Positions 1 through 8,843 are shown, numbered from the stretch's first letter. The stretch is DNA of 64,000 nucleotides from Rhodopirellula sp. P2 (GCF_028768465.1 NZ_CP118225.1:4569001-4633000); one strand, 5' to 3'. Notes: generated by a model not told the origin, from the letters alone. Numbers and translations are program-made.

Positions 1-1
1 C

Positions 2-403
2 AGGACGCGGCAGTTGGCCGTTTTGACTTGGAGCGACTACCAACAGTTCCGCGACGCCGAACTGCGACGCTTCGATGATCAGTTGATCGATTTCAGTCAT
101 TTTCTCGCGGACATGATGACGGTCGATGGTGCCTTGATTCTGGATCACAGCTTTCGATTGATTGGCTTTGGTGGTGAGATTCTGGGTGACACACCGGTCC
201 AAAACATTCACCGTGCCATCGACATTGAGGGCCATCAAACCGTGGTGGAACCAGCCGACTCGGCGGGGACCCGGCATCGGTCTGCCTACCGGTTGGTCAA
301 TGGGTTGAACCATGCGATCGCGGTGGTGGTTTCGCAGGATGGTGATGTCCGTTTTGTTGCCCACCACAACGACCAATTGACCTACTGGCCGTATCTTCCC
401 TGA
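2..403 (+). CDS. Diadenylate-cyclase-like (DisA_N/DAC) domain protein, C-terminal part, 5' end outside window
   Basis: The frame is open to the left edge, so this is the 3' part of a longer gene; an internal TTG at 14 is unlikely to be the true start. Counting from that TTG, the protein shows VDGALILD (DGA at residues 38-40) and GTRHRSA (85-89). These match the two signature motifs (DGA and RHR) of DisA-type domains that make cyclic di-AMP from two ATP. A beta-strand-rich end follows (AIAVVVSQDGDVRFV) and the protein stops soon after, so the domain is C-terminal. Both motifs look intact, so catalysis is possible, but many planctomycete DAC-like domains are described as sensor modules (DACNV type). 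The gap to the ArsR gene is 156 bp. The family is fairly sure; the activity is inference. Confidence 0.72.
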   Translation, partial: RTRQLAVLTWSDYQQFRDAELRRFDDQLIDFSHFLADMMTVDGALILDHSFRLIGFGGEILGDTPVQNIHRAIDIEGHQTVVEPADSAGTRHRSAYRLVNGLNHAIAVVVSQDGDVRFVAHHNDQLTYWPYLP

Positions 404-559
404 CGACGATCTGTGCAAACTTCAGTTGAACCGCCGAGCCCCAATCGTGGCGTGCAACCCTCCGATCACTGGAGCGGAGAGGCGAAACCGTTGACCACAC
501 GCCGAAAGGCAGCTATTGTCAATCGCTTATCGACGATGAGTCACTCCGAGGATTGAGAT

Positions 560-886
560 TTGGCAAAGGCAACGAAGAAGAAAACCTGCGACGCTTCACC
601 AGTGCAGCTGAAGAGCGACCCCACGGCAGAAGACTTTGCCAAACTTGCCTGGGCGATTGCGCACCCGGCGCGGGTGCAAATTGTTCGCTTCCTGATTGGT
701 CGGGAAGCCTGCATGTGTGGCGAGATTGTCAATCAGTTGCCGTTGGCTCAATCCACTGTCTCACAGCACCTCAAAATCTTGAAGGAAGCGGGATTGATTC
801 AAGGTGAAGTGGATGGCCCCAAAGTCTGCTACTGCATCAACGACGAACGGTTGCAGCAACTCAAAACGTTCGTCGGCGAGTTGTAA
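560..886 (+). CDS. ArsR/SmtB-family transcriptional regulator with two CxC pairs
   Basis: A 108-residue winged-helix repressor of normal family length. The recognition helix is near residues 63-77 (AQSTVSQHLKILKEAGL) and the wing near 78-92. A CMC pair at 51-53 lies where As(III)/Cd(II)-sensing ArsR proteins carry their ELCVCDL motif. A second pair, CYC at 90-92, lies in the wing. Four nearby cysteines suggest a metal, metalloid or thiol-redox signal. The TTG start is chosen because a purine-rich GAGGATTGAGA stretch precedes it and the sequence upstream is not conserved-looking. The secreted-protein gene begins 3 bp after the stop, so the two are probably co-transcribed and autoregulated. No arsenic or metal-efflux gene is present nearby, so the inducer is unknown. 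Confidence 0.9.
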   Translation: MAKATKKKTCDASPVQLKSDPTAEDFAKLAWAIAHPARVQIVRFLIGREACMCGEIVNQLPLAQSTVSQHLKILKEAGLIQGEVDGPKVCYCINDERLQQLKTFVGEL

Positions 887-889
887 CGC

Positions 890-2533
890 ATGACCAACTG
901 CTTGCCCGTTTCAAATCAAGCGATTCAGTTTGCCTGCACGAATCGGGTTGGCTGCTTCATCCGGTTCATTTCTTGGCTGCTGATCACGTTGGCCGGTTGC
1001 GTCATTCAGGCAGCCACGCCAGGTGACTACTTTGCCATTCGCGTTGTGGATGCTGACACGGGCCGTGGCATTCCGTTGGTCGAATTGCGAACGACCGATC
1101 ACAATCGCTACTTCAGCGACAGCAACGGTTATGTCGCGTTCTTCGAACCGGGGTTGATGGACCAACAGGTCTGGTTCGACGTCGGAAGCTGGGGCTACGA
1201 AAGTCCGGCGGGCCCCTACGGGACGAAGGGAGTTGCCTGGAAAACCACACCGGGCACGGAAGCGGTGTTGAAACTGGAACGCCAGAATTTGGCCGAGCGG
1301 TTGTATCGACAAACCGGTGTGGGCATCTACCGAGACACGGTTCTGCTCGGCAAGAAACCGCCATTGCCGGTGCCACTGATCAACGCCCAGGTGACAGGTT
1401 GTGATTCGGTGCAAACTGCGATTTATCGAGGTCGCATGCGATGGTTTTGGCAAGACACCAACCAAGTTGAATTCGCGTTGGGGAGCTTCCGCATGACAGG
1501 GGCCACGTCACCGTCGCCCCAAAACATGAACGCTGACAACGGCATCCCGCTAAAATACTTCGTTCGCGAGCCGAACGGATTTGCGAAGGAGTTGGCCCGG
1601 GTCAAACAGGCTACGTCACATCCGATTTGGGTTGATGGAATGATGGTTGTTCGCGACGAGCAAGGTCACGAACGATTGGTGGCTCGCTACGTTGCCGCCC
1701 GCAAGGATTTTTCGGTTGCGCAGATGGGGATGATGATTTATGACGATTCAGAAGATGTCTTCATCGAACATGCTCGCCTTCCACTGCCAACCCAATCGCG
1801 TCTGTTTCCGAAAGACCATCCCGTTCGCGGCAATGTCAATGGCCGGGAATATTTCTACATCGGAACGCCCCCGAACGTTCGCGTTCCTGCTGACTTTGAA
1901 TCCGTTTTGTCACCGGGCAGCTACCAGGGTTTGACATGCTTTGACGGAGAAGGGGGAATCGATCGAGATGACGACGGACGCATTCTGTTCTCCTGGAAGA
2001 CTGGGAAACAACCCATCACCACAGATCAAATCGAGGCCTTGATTCGCGAGAACGAATTGCGTCCGGAGGAAGCGCCTTGGGCATTGCGAGACATTGAGAC
2101 GAACGCACCTTTGAAAGTCGGCAATGGTTCCGTGGCTTGGAATCCATTTTTGAAGCAGTGGACGCTGTTGTTCTGTGAACAGGGCGGTGACAGTTTCCTG
2201 GGTGAAGTTTGGTTTGCCGTCGCCAACGCACCCGAAGGTCCCTGGGTTGTTTGTCAAAAGATCGCGACGCACGCTCGTCCGGGGCAGAACATGGACTTCT
2301 ACAATCCCATGCAACATCCTGAACTGATGCGTGAAGACGGCCGTGTCATCTACTTTGAAGGCACGTTCGTGAACACTTTTTCAGGGACAACAGTTGCCGT
2401 GCCACGGTACAACTACAACCAATTGATGTATCGACTGGACGTGAGCGATGAACGATTGCAACTCCCGCATCCGCCAAGCGGTCTGAGCAATGCGAGGCCG
2501 TCCAACATCACAACGCCGGTGGGCATTCATTGA
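890..2533 (+). CDS. Secreted protein of unknown function with N-terminal carboxypeptidase-regulatory-like domain
   Basis: 547 residues. An N-terminal hydrophobic segment (about residues 21-42, FIRFISWLLITLAGCVIQA) acts as signal peptide or anchor. Next comes a small beta domain (about 48-130; IRVVDADTGRGIPLVEL...SDSNGYVAFFEPG) of the type seen in carboxypeptidase regulatory or CNA-B-like folds. The long remainder is rich in aromatic and Asp residues and has propeller-like segments (LVARYVAARKDF, GNGSVAWNPFLKQWTLLF, GEVWFAVANAPEGPW), which recall glycosidase-like five-bladed propellers such as GH43/DUF4185. That link is only a resemblance. The ATG lies 3 bp after the ArsR stop, so this gene is likely the regulator's operon partner. 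Likely periplasmic or outer-surface; substrate unknown. Confidence 0.7.
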   Translation: MTNCLPVSNQAIQFACTNRVGCFIRFISWLLITLAGCVIQAATPGDYFAIRVVDADTGRGIPLVELRTTDHNRYFSDSNGYVAFFEPGLMDQQVWFDVGSWGYESPAGPYGTKGVAWKTTPGTEAVLKLERQNLAERLYRQTGVGIYRDTVLLGKKPPLPVPLINAQVTGCDSVQTAIYRGRMRWFWQDTNQVEFALGSFRMTGATSPSPQNMNADNGIPLKYFVREPNGFAKELARVKQATSHPIWVDGMMVVRDEQGHERLVARYVAARKDFSVAQMGMMIYDDSEDVFIEHARLPLPTQSRLFPKDHPVRGNVNGREYFYIGTPPNVRVPADFESVLSPGSYQGLTCFDGEGGIDRDDDGRILFSWKTGKQPITTDQIEALIRENELRPEEAPWALRDIETNAPLKVGNGSVAWNPFLKQWTLLFCEQGGDSFLGEVWFAVANAPEGPWVVCQKIATHARPGQNMDFYNPMQHPELMREDGRVIYFEGTFVNTFSGTTVAVPRYNYNQLMYRLDVSDERLQLPHPPSGLSNARPSNITTPVGIH

Positions 2534-2640
2534 TCGGGGCGTCAGGATGCAAGGCAATTGGCTTGCGGAAGCACCTTTGGGTGAATTGTTTGGGTGATGT
2601 GCCGTCTTCCCCTTCGCCACGGTGCCCATACTCCGCCTAG

Positions 2641-2748
2641 GCCAAGCAGGTCGGCAGGAATGATCAGGCATCATCATGTGAGCCGTTTGGGCGTTCGCCC
2701 CGGTTGTACGTGGGAGCAACAACGCCAACCAAGACAGTTCAAATGCCG
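2641..2748. repeat. Dispersed intergenic repeat, family 1 (copy A)
   Basis: About 100 bp starting at GCAGGTCGGCAGGAATGATC and running through GTGAGCCGTTTGGGCGTT and CCCCGGTTGTACGTGGGAGC. It matches two other places in the window (15466-15572 and 54127-54190) over most of its length. This copy has only one arm of the palindrome that is complete near 54.1-54.3 kb. It lies in the 580-bp spacer before the phosphoesterase gene and has no coding capacity I recognise. Confidence 0.85.
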
Positions 2749-2756
2749 ACTCTTTC

Positions 2757-2871
2757 TGGCTCCCAGGCTCTGTCTGGTAACGAACTGCACTGCAATGCAG
2801 GCTGCGCCTAATGAGACAGAATCGGGAGGCGGAGCCTCCAAGACATTGTGTTCCCAGGCAGAGCCTGGGAA
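2757..2871. repeat. Palindromic intergenic repeat cluster (TCCCAGGCTCTG type)
   Basis: The stretch holds a degenerate unit near 2757-2785, a GGAGGC/GCCTCC hairpin at 2825-2839, and a perfect 21-bp palindrome, TTCCCAGGC-AGA-GCCTGGGAA, at 2851-2871. This arrangement is typical of short repeated palindromes in planctomycete spacers; that link is from general knowledge. A weak relative occurs near 46260. No T-run follows, so it is not an obvious intrinsic terminator. The rest of the spacer (2872-3114) shows nothing I can name. Confidence 0.75.
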
Positions 2872-3114
2872 CAAGGAATCTTGACCCCCAAACAGCCGTC
2901 ACTCATTGGCTGGGGGATGCACGAGGACTGCTCAACCGTTCATTCATTGGTTCTTCATACAATCTTCGAGATTCGTCGCGATTCCGGTTTTGATTGGCTT
3001 CAGGGGCCGGGCTTCCCTTTCCCGCATTCTCCCAGTCGGTAGATTGAATGGAACGACGCGCAAAATGAACGTCGCCTGCGCACCTGCTCTTGCACGTACA
3101 ACTTTGGAAACAAC

Positions 3115-4014
3115 ATGCTCAATCCGCACGACCTTGGCCGAAGAACTTTCCTCCGAGATGGCTCGTTGGTACTCGCCGCGACTGCCATCACGCCATCGCT
3201 GCTGATGGAACGGCAATCATTCGCGGATGAAACCAACACGGCTGTTCGTGTGGGCTTGGTCACTGACATGCATTACGCGGACAAATCGCCCGCGGGGTCA
3301 CGTCACTACCGCGAAACGATTGACAAGCTGGAAACTGCTCGCAAGCAATTTGTCAGCGACCAACCTGACTTCTTGGTTGAATTGGGGGATCTGATTGACG
3401 CGGCTGATTCGGTGGATGTCGAACAACGATACCTGCAAACGATCAACACCAAATTCGCGGCGATTTGCAAGGATCGACACTATGTCCTGGGCAACCACTG
3501 CGTCGACACGCTGACCAAGGAAGAGTTCTTGGCCGGCGTCAAACAAGAACGCTCGTATTATTCCTTTGATCGCAAGGGCATCCATTTCATCGTCTTGGAC
3601 TCTTGCTTTCGCAGCGACGGCAAACCGTACGGACGACGGAATTCCCATTGGACCGACGCGAACGTTCCCGCGGAAGAGCTCGATTGGCTGCGTGGTGATC
3701 TCAAGTCGAACAACAAGCCAACGATCGTGTTCGCTCACCAACGTCTCGACGTCAGCAATCACCATGGCGTGAAGAACAATCCCCAAGTGAGACAAGTGCT
3801 GGAAGATTCCGGTGACGTGTTGGCTGTTTTTCAGGGCCACAGTCACCAGAATGATCTGAAAGACATCGGCGGAATTCACTACTGCACCTTGGCTGCGATG
3901 GTGGAAGGTTCTGGACCGGAGAGCAACGGCTACTCGGTCATGGACGTTCAGCCCAATGGCACCATCGCAATCAAAGGCTTTGTGCGGCAAGCGAGCTATC
4001 AGTGGACTGCCTGA
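3115..4014 (+). CDS. Tat-exported calcineurin-like metallophosphoesterase
   Basis: 299 residues. The N-terminus carries a twin-arginine signal (RRTFLRDG from residue 9) followed by a hydrophobic Ala/Leu stretch. Metal-ligand motifs occur in the usual order: DMH (51-53), GDLID (91-95), GNHC (126-129), a single His at 208 (FAHQR) and GHSH (241-244). These define a binuclear phosphoesterase domain that fills the mature protein. It probably hydrolyses phosphate mono- or diesters in the periplasm; the substrate cannot be read from sequence. The ATG is preceded by GGAAACAAC. It stands alone between a repeat-rich spacer and a decayed gene on the other strand. In this family similar exported proteins are often annotated only as phosphodiesterases. 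Confidence 0.9.
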   Translation: MLNPHDLGRRTFLRDGSLVLAATAITPSLLMERQSFADETNTAVRVGLVTDMHYADKSPAGSRHYRETIDKLETARKQFVSDQPDFLVELGDLIDAADSVDVEQRYLQTINTKFAAICKDRHYVLGNHCVDTLTKEEFLAGVKQERSYYSFDRKGIHFIVLDSCFRSDGKPYGRRNSHWTDANVPAEELDWLRGDLKSNNKPTIVFAHQRLDVSNHHGVKNNPQVRQVLEDSGDVLAVFQGHSHQNDLKDIGGIHYCTLAAMVEGSGPESNGYSVMDVQPNGTIAIKGFVRQASYQWTA

Positions 4015-4119
4015 TTGAGACGACGTCCAATTTCCGGGGACAAGCAACTGTTGCTTCGCGGTTGAGAGCAACACGTTCCGCTCATGTCCTCACTGTTGGC
4101 TGTGATTCGGTTCGCTCGA

Positions 4120-4543
4120 TCAGCGTATTGGATCAAGCGAAACCGGGGCCAGCGTGAAGGCTGTCGGTTGTCCCTGAATCACGATCACGTCTTGGTCAGG
4201 AGATGTCTGAACGGTTTGCTGACTTCCATTGGGCCACGTGATGGTCGCTTCGATCGGCGAATCCGAAGCAACCTTCCCCACCCCAAACACAATCGTTCTT
4301 TCGCTGGAACACATGTACCCTTCGCCGGCGAGTAGCCATTGGGTTTGCGTGTGTGATTGGGTGGTTCGCTGGAATCGGCTGCGCCGCATCCGATGGATGC
4401 ACTGTGTTGGGTGGGGGCGATTCCTCCCGATGGCATCCATTGATCAGGAAACATCCCACGGCGCATAAAAAAACTCTGAGCCAAACACACGCGGTGTTCA
4501 ACTCAGAGCGAAGTCGGGGGATGATGGCGAAAGCTGCCGTCAA
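4120..4543 (-). pseudogene. Remnant of an ASPIC/UnbV (CRTAC1-like) lipoprotein gene, frameshifted and shortened
   Basis: Read on the minus strand, one frame starts at 4543 with a lipoprotein signal (VFLCAVGCFLINGC, lipobox Cys) and a Pro-rich linker. It then loses coding character near 4340. The adjacent frame continues with WLLAGEGYMCSSERTIVFGVG and ATITWPNGSQQTV and stops at 4120. That second part resembles the C-terminal ASPIC/UnbV domain that ends FG-GAP repeat proteins of the CRTAC1 type. A normal member is about 500-700 residues with a central propeller, which is absent here. The simplest reading is a central deletion plus a frameshift. A sequencing error could explain the shift but not the missing propeller. 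It follows a small lipoprotein gene on the same strand. Confidence 0.55.
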
Positions 4544-4557
4544 GACATGTGCCTCGG

Positions 4558-4758
4558 TTAGCGTTTGGATTTCATTTCTTTGGCCATGGCTTTGTCCGCC
4601 TCGACCATTTGTTGCTGAGATTCCTGCAGCATGCGGTTGTACTCATCAAACTCGCTGTCACTGATGTCGCCGGCGAGGTTGGTGGGTTGGCTATCGCCAC
4701 AACCAACTGTCAAAGCGAGTGCGGCACAGCAAGCGAACAAGGTCAGTCGTTGTTTCAT
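4558..4758 (-). CDS. Small lipoprotein of unknown function
   Basis: 66 residues with a clear type II signal: MKQR, a hydrophobic core (LFACCAALAL) and lipobox LTVGC, so Cys20 would be the lipidated residue. The mature part is only about 46 residues, charged and helical (SEFDEYNRMLQESQQQMVEADKAM), and ends in KSKR. It lies 114 bp downstream of the DUF1559 gene on the same strand. A second DUF1559-then-lipoprotein pair lies at 52-54 kb, and small lipoproteins commonly follow DUF1559 genes in planctomycetes. Role unknown; perhaps an envelope accessory of the pseudopilin. Confidence 0.8.
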   Translation of the reverse strand: MKQRLTLFACCAALALTVGCGDSQPTNLAGDISDSEFDEYNRMLQESQQQMVEADKAMAKEMKSKR

Positions 4759-4872
4759 GGTTCTATTCGTGGATGATGGGCTGTCAGGGACAATGGGTTC
4801 TGAGAGATCTGCTTTCCAAGAACGTGCGACCGTTTCAACGGAGGAACGGTCGCACGTGAAATTCAGAATGGA

Positions 4873-6105
4873 TCAAAAGACGTCTTCGATGACTTCTTTG
4901 GCGGCACGCGTGCCCAGGGCACCCCAAACACCGTAAGGGCTGTTGGACCCCGGGGTCCGGTAAGCGTTGACGCCCAGTTGGTCTTGGTTGCCGGCTTCGA
5001 TTGAGTCGGTGAGGAACTTCACTGCACCGTCACCCATCAAAACGTGAACGCCACCTTGGTGCCGACTGGATGCGGAGTACCAACCCGAGTTGCCAGCATT
5101 TTGCTCGTTGCAGAGGGGGCTGTTTGGTGGTTGTGCGGTGAAGAATCCGCTGAAGTTCGGCAAATGCTCTGCCCAACGGAAACCTCGTCCATCGACACCG
5201 CTGACGGTGTTCTGCGAGGCATCCCAAAATTGAGGGCGAGTCGGATCGACCAAGTTGTTGCAATCACTTGGTGGGTACTGACGAACGAATGACCAGCCGC
5301 GACTCAGCGGTGCGGTGCGCACGTCTTTGTCACCCAAGTCGGTGGCAATCTCACCCGCGGCGACCGTGTTCGACAAACCATCCAACACGTCTCGGAAACG
5401 ACGGCTCTTGTGCACAGTGAAGAAGCCTCGGCCTGCCCCTTGGATTTCGGTGGCCAGAGTCGAGTTGATGTTGCCGGGGCCGATCGGTGCGCTGTTGTTC
5501 CAATCGCCTTGATGAGCACGCTCCGCTGAGTCGCCCAAATTGGCGGCGTAGTTCGTGCGTCCGAGCGAGGGCAGGCCAACACCTGGGTCGCTGGGGCAAC
5601 GGAACGTGGGCATTTGCGTTACCCAAGGCGTGTAAAGAATCTCATCGGGCGAAGGTCCCATCGGGCTGAATGGACCGCCGTTGCGAGTCGCCCCGCCACT
5701 GACGCCACCGTTGCCACTGGCCGCCGGTGGGCTCGCACCACGCGAATCTTCGTTCAGTGGGTTCGAGATCATTTCCCAAAGCCCCTGCTGCTCGACGAAG
5801 GGTGTCAATCCTACCAACCAACTCAAGCGTCCATTGTTCGATGTCTCGGAGGGACGCCAAATGTTGGCCGAGTAGGGATCGTTGGTTCCGCCACCGTGAA
5901 TGGGCAATTGGTTGTAGGCACTGTGGTAGTTGTGAATCGCCAAGCCGATTTGCTTGAAATTGTTGCTGCAACTCATCCGACGTGCAGCCTCACGTGCTGC
6001 CTGAACCGCAGGCAACAACAAACCAACCAAAACACCGATGATCGCAATGACGACCAGCAGTTCGACGAGCGTGAAGCCCGCGCGCTGAGGAGGGGACTTA
6101 GCCAT
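4873..6105 (-). CDS. DUF1559 type II pseudopilin-like protein
   Basis: 410 residues from the ATG at 6105, which has GGAG eight bases upstream. The frame stays open to 6342, but that extension has no family match. The N-terminus is a class III/type IV prepilin signal: short basic leader MAKSPPQRAG, then FTLVELLVVIAIIGVLVGLLLP with Glu5 of the mature protein. It is followed by AVQAAREAARRMSC and the DUF1559 body. The C-terminal region has the usual H-x-GG-x-(N/H)-V-L-M-GDGAVKF motif (HQGGVHVLMGDGAVKFL). Family members are numerous in planctomycetes and are thought to be exported by a type II secretion/pilus-like machine; the individual role is unknown. Followed by a small lipoprotein gene. Confidence 0.95.
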   Translation of the reverse strand: MAKSPPQRAGFTLVELLVVIAIIGVLVGLLLPAVQAAREAARRMSCSNNFKQIGLAIHNYHSAYNQLPIHGGGTNDPYSANIWRPSETSNNGRLSWLVGLTPFVEQQGLWEMISNPLNEDSRGASPPAASGNGGVSGGATRNGGPFSPMGPSPDEILYTPWVTQMPTFRCPSDPGVGLPSLGRTNYAANLGDSAERAHQGDWNNSAPIGPGNINSTLATEIQGAGRGFFTVHKSRRFRDVLDGLSNTVAAGEIATDLGDKDVRTAPLSRGWSFVRQYPPSDCNNLVDPTRPQFWDASQNTVSGVDGRGFRWAEHLPNFSGFFTAQPPNSPLCNEQNAGNSGWYSASSRHQGGVHVLMGDGAVKFLTDSIEAGNQDQLGVNAYRTPGSNSPYGVWGALGTRAAKEVIEDVF

Positions 6106-7040
6106 GAAAAAAACTCCAAACGAGAACGAACGTGGTTTGAAAAGACCATCCAGAAGGGGGAAAAGACGTGAAGCAGAGCCACCCAGCGGTTCTCGCCACC
6201 TTGAATTCGCACACAAAGCTGAAGTCGCGATTAAGGGGCCAGATCGGGGACTGATTGCTTTCAACGGCACCCATTCTTCCTCTCGCGGGCGGTGCGAACA
6301 TAGCCAGAATGCTACGACATAGCCTTTCTTAACCAAGTGCACAGGTGGCGGTATCGAATCAGCCTGCCCTGGAACTCTGTAGACTCTATGGATTCAAGGG
6401 TTTTTGGCCAACCTTTTCGATTCTCCGAATTGGTGGCGTGACGATTCTTAACCCAAGTCGTCGATCAGAATCGCATTGGAAACGTCCGCAAGATTGCAGT
6501 GGATCGCTGGGTTCTGTGCCGCTTCCTGGGCGAAATCAGGAAACCAGCCAGTTGGCTTTGACAGGCGGCCGGCGAAACGCAGAGGGATCAGCCTCCGTCC
6601 ATTGCACAGCTCCCCCCGGAAGCGTCTGGTTTGAAGCGGAGAGAACCACCCAAACGCTCCGTCGCGGCCAAATTTCGAAAATGTATTGAGGTTTTGCGTT
6701 AATCTGTGTCAGGTTGGGGGATGTTTTGGACATTGCCATTGCAGGCTTGCGGTGGTGGCTTCGACGCCGCCCCATCCGACAGATGTGTTTCTGCGTGGCA
6801 ACGCATTGAATGGGTGTATAGTATGTTGCCGAAATAGCAGGACTTAAACAGCGAGTCCCATTCGGCAAATGCGTCGATTCCATCAAAACGGAGTTCCACA
6901 GGGGAGTTTTGGGATGCGATGGGTGTCGATGACGACGAGCAGACGCCTCTGGACCTCATTTTCTAAACGAATTGGTTGACGGGAAATTTGGGGTGTCGGG
7001 AACCAACGACCCTTCGGTCTCGAATACCCTTGGAAACGCG
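6106..7040. other. 935-bp spacer between divergent genes
   Basis: It separates the minus-strand DUF1559 gene from the plus-strand AraC gene, so it must hold both promoters. Short open frames on both strands have no recognisable product. The part around 6670-6850 is locally richer in A+T, which would suit the AraC-gene promoter, but I cannot assign -35 and -10 boxes with confidence. No repeat or RNA gene recognised. Confidence 0.5.
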
Positions 7041-7904
7041 ATGGAACAATTTCAAGAGCCAGAGTTTGTCTCGAAGCAGACCGTCGAAGCTTCGCATTTC
7101 TATCTGGACCTTGATCCGGACCGCTCCAGTCGGTTCACGGTCGTCTGTGGGGGGATGGAGCGGACATCGCTGGACTACGTGATCGAGCGCAGCAACTTTC
7201 CATACTGGGGGTTGGAATTCGTCGAGCAAGGCGAAGGCAAGCTGCAGCTCGAGAATGAATGGTTCGATCTCAAGCGGGGGACCGTGTTCGCCTATGGCCC
7301 CGGGGTCCGGCACCGAATCGAAAACCGCTCCAAAAGCGGAATGCGCAAGTACTACTTGGACATGTACGGGACGGATGCGAGAAGTCTACTGCTGGAGGCC
7401 AACCTGCTGCGTGGGCGTCCCCTTCAAGTCCGCAATGTGAAGGAATTGACGGACCTGTTCGCAATCATTTCCACAGAAGGCAAGGACGACCAATTCCGGT
7501 CGCGAGACATCGTGTCGTTGATGACGCGAGCCATGATCATCAAAATTGCACAGCGCAAATCGACGGCCATCAACGACTCGCCCAAGGCATTTGAGGTCTA
7601 CGAAGACATCCGCCAGTACATGGAGGACAACTTTCACGATCTGACATCGATTGGTCAGGTCGCCGAGCAATGTGGCTACACCACGGTTTACGTGTCGCGT
7701 TTGTTCAAACGGTTTGCTTCGCGAGGCGCGTACCAGTACCTGCTGCGATTGAGAATGAACTACGCCGCTGAATTGCTCTTCAGCCAAGGAATGAAGGTCC
7801 GCGATGTTGCCGAGAAGCTTCAATTCGCGGACGCGTTTCAGTTCTCTCGCGCTTTCAAACGGGTCTACGGTGTTCCACCCAGTCAAATGAAACGATCCAG
7901 CTGA
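7041..7904 (+). CDS. AraC-family transcriptional regulator
   Basis: 287 residues from the ATG at 7041 (MEQFQEPEF); an in-frame TTG at 6972 would add 23 residues. The N-terminal half is a cupin ligand-sensing domain (WGLEFVEQGEGKLQLENEWFDLKRGTVFAYGPGVRHRI). The C-terminal 100 residues hold two helix-turn-helix motifs: LTSIGQVAEQCGYTTVYVSRLFKRF, and VRDVAEKLQFADAFQFSRAFKRVYGVPPSQMK, which has the AraC signature. Such proteins usually sense a small molecule, often a sugar or carbohydrate breakdown product, and activate nearby catabolic genes. The convergent exported esterase just downstream and the amino-sugar pair are possible targets, but no operator is visible. Confidence 0.92.
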   Translation: MEQFQEPEFVSKQTVEASHFYLDLDPDRSSRFTVVCGGMERTSLDYVIERSNFPYWGLEFVEQGEGKLQLENEWFDLKRGTVFAYGPGVRHRIENRSKSGMRKYYLDMYGTDARSLLLEANLLRGRPLQVRNVKELTDLFAIISTEGKDDQFRSRDIVSLMTRAMIIKIAQRKSTAINDSPKAFEVYEDIRQYMEDNFHDLTSIGQVAEQCGYTTVYVSRLFKRFASRGAYQYLLRLRMNYAAELLFSQGMKVRDVAEKLQFADAFQFSRAFKRVYGVPPSQMKRSS

Positions 7905-7946
7905 GCAGTCTCGGGCGGAGACTCCCTGGTCACTCAGTCACAGCCT

Positions 7947-8843
7947 CTACTCAGTCACAGTCTCTTTCGCGGTCAGCAACTTTCGATCGACCAGCCATTC
8001 CAACATTCGTTCTGGCCAACGTCCGGCCGCGGTTTGACTGTTGGCGCGAAACCCAAACCCGTGTCCTGCTTCGCTGTACACATGCATCTCGCAAGGAACA
8101 TTCGCTTCCTTGTACTTCAAATAAACCTTTGCCATCCCGTACGCGATGTCTTCTCGATCGTGATACCCGAAGGCAATGAAGGCCGGGGGCATCCCTGGCG
8201 AAACGGTGAAGGTGCTGGACTTTCCTGGATAGATCAAACCTTGGAAGTCTGGCCGGCTGCTGACTCGCTCAATTGGATCCTGGGATTGGGCGTCGCCAGG
8301 CATCGGATTCATCGCCGAATAGGCCGCCAGCTCGCCGCCCGCCGAAAAGCCGAGGATGCCAATCCGATCCGGCCTCACGTTCCAAGCCTCGGCATTGGAA
8401 CGAATCATTCGAATGGCTCGCCGAGTGTCATCCATCGCATGCCCATCCAACGTGTATTCCGAATCAGGTTCGCGACACAGTCGATAACGCATCACGAACG
8501 CCGCCACGCCATGGTCGGCCAACCACTGTGCCAGCGAATCGCCCTCGTGTCCTAAACAGAGTTTGCTGTGGCCTCCCCCCGGTGCAATCAGAATCGCCGT
8601 TCCGGTGGCCTTCTCTTTCGAGGGCAAGTAGGGCGTGATTGACGGATGATGCACGTTGGACACGTTTGTGCCGGTCAAAACTTCAGGTTCATTCATCCGC
8701 GCTTCCGACCCTGGTGCTCCGTTTTTCCAAAGCGGGATCCTCGGGGGCGTCTCTTCGGCACCGACCGAACCGGTCAACGGCAGGCCAGCGAACAGAGTCA
8801 ACACGGTCAACACGGGTGATCGCAGCGTCGACAAACGGCTCAT
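7947..8843 (-). CDS. Exported alpha/beta-hydrolase (acetylxylan-esterase-like)
   Basis: 298 residues from the ATG at 8843, which has GGAG seven bases upstream; a longer open frame to 8966 lacks family features. A signal peptide (about residues 1-28, ending GSVGAEE) is followed by an alpha/beta-hydrolase fold. Visible features are the oxyanion segment LIAPGGGHSKLC, the nucleophile elbow GFSAGG, and a late acid/His region (FGYHDREDIAYG, SEAGHGFG). It matches the xylan or acetyl-ester hydrolases (BD-FAE/Axe-like) often found in polysaccharide-degrading planctomycetes. It likely removes acetyl or other acyl groups from plant or algal glycans in the periplasm. Convergent with the AraC gene, 42 bp apart. 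Confidence 0.88.
   Translation of the reverse strand: MSRLSTLRSPVLTVLTLFAGLPLTGSVGAEETPPRIPLWKNGAPGSEARMNEPEVLTGTNVSNVHHPSITPYLPSKEKATGTAILIAPGGGHSKLCLGHEGDSLAQWLADHGVAAFVMRYRLCREPDSEYTLDGHAMDDTRRAIRMIRSNAEAWNVRPDRIGILGFSAGGELAAYSAMNPMPGDAQSQDPIERVSSRPDFQGLIYPGKSSTFTVSPGMPPAFIAFGYHDREDIAYGMAKVYLKYKEANVPCEMHVYSEAGHGFGFRANSQTAAGRWPERMLEWLVDRKLLTAKETVTE

Noticed and set aside
3298..4074. Minus-strand open frame of about 258 codons opposite the phosphoesterase
   Set aside because: Antisense to a gene with all five metal motifs; no signal or domain of its own.
6106..6342. N-terminal extension of the first DUF1559 protein
   Set aside because: A prepilin leader must be short; the extension would bury the cleavage site, and GGAG precedes the internal ATG.
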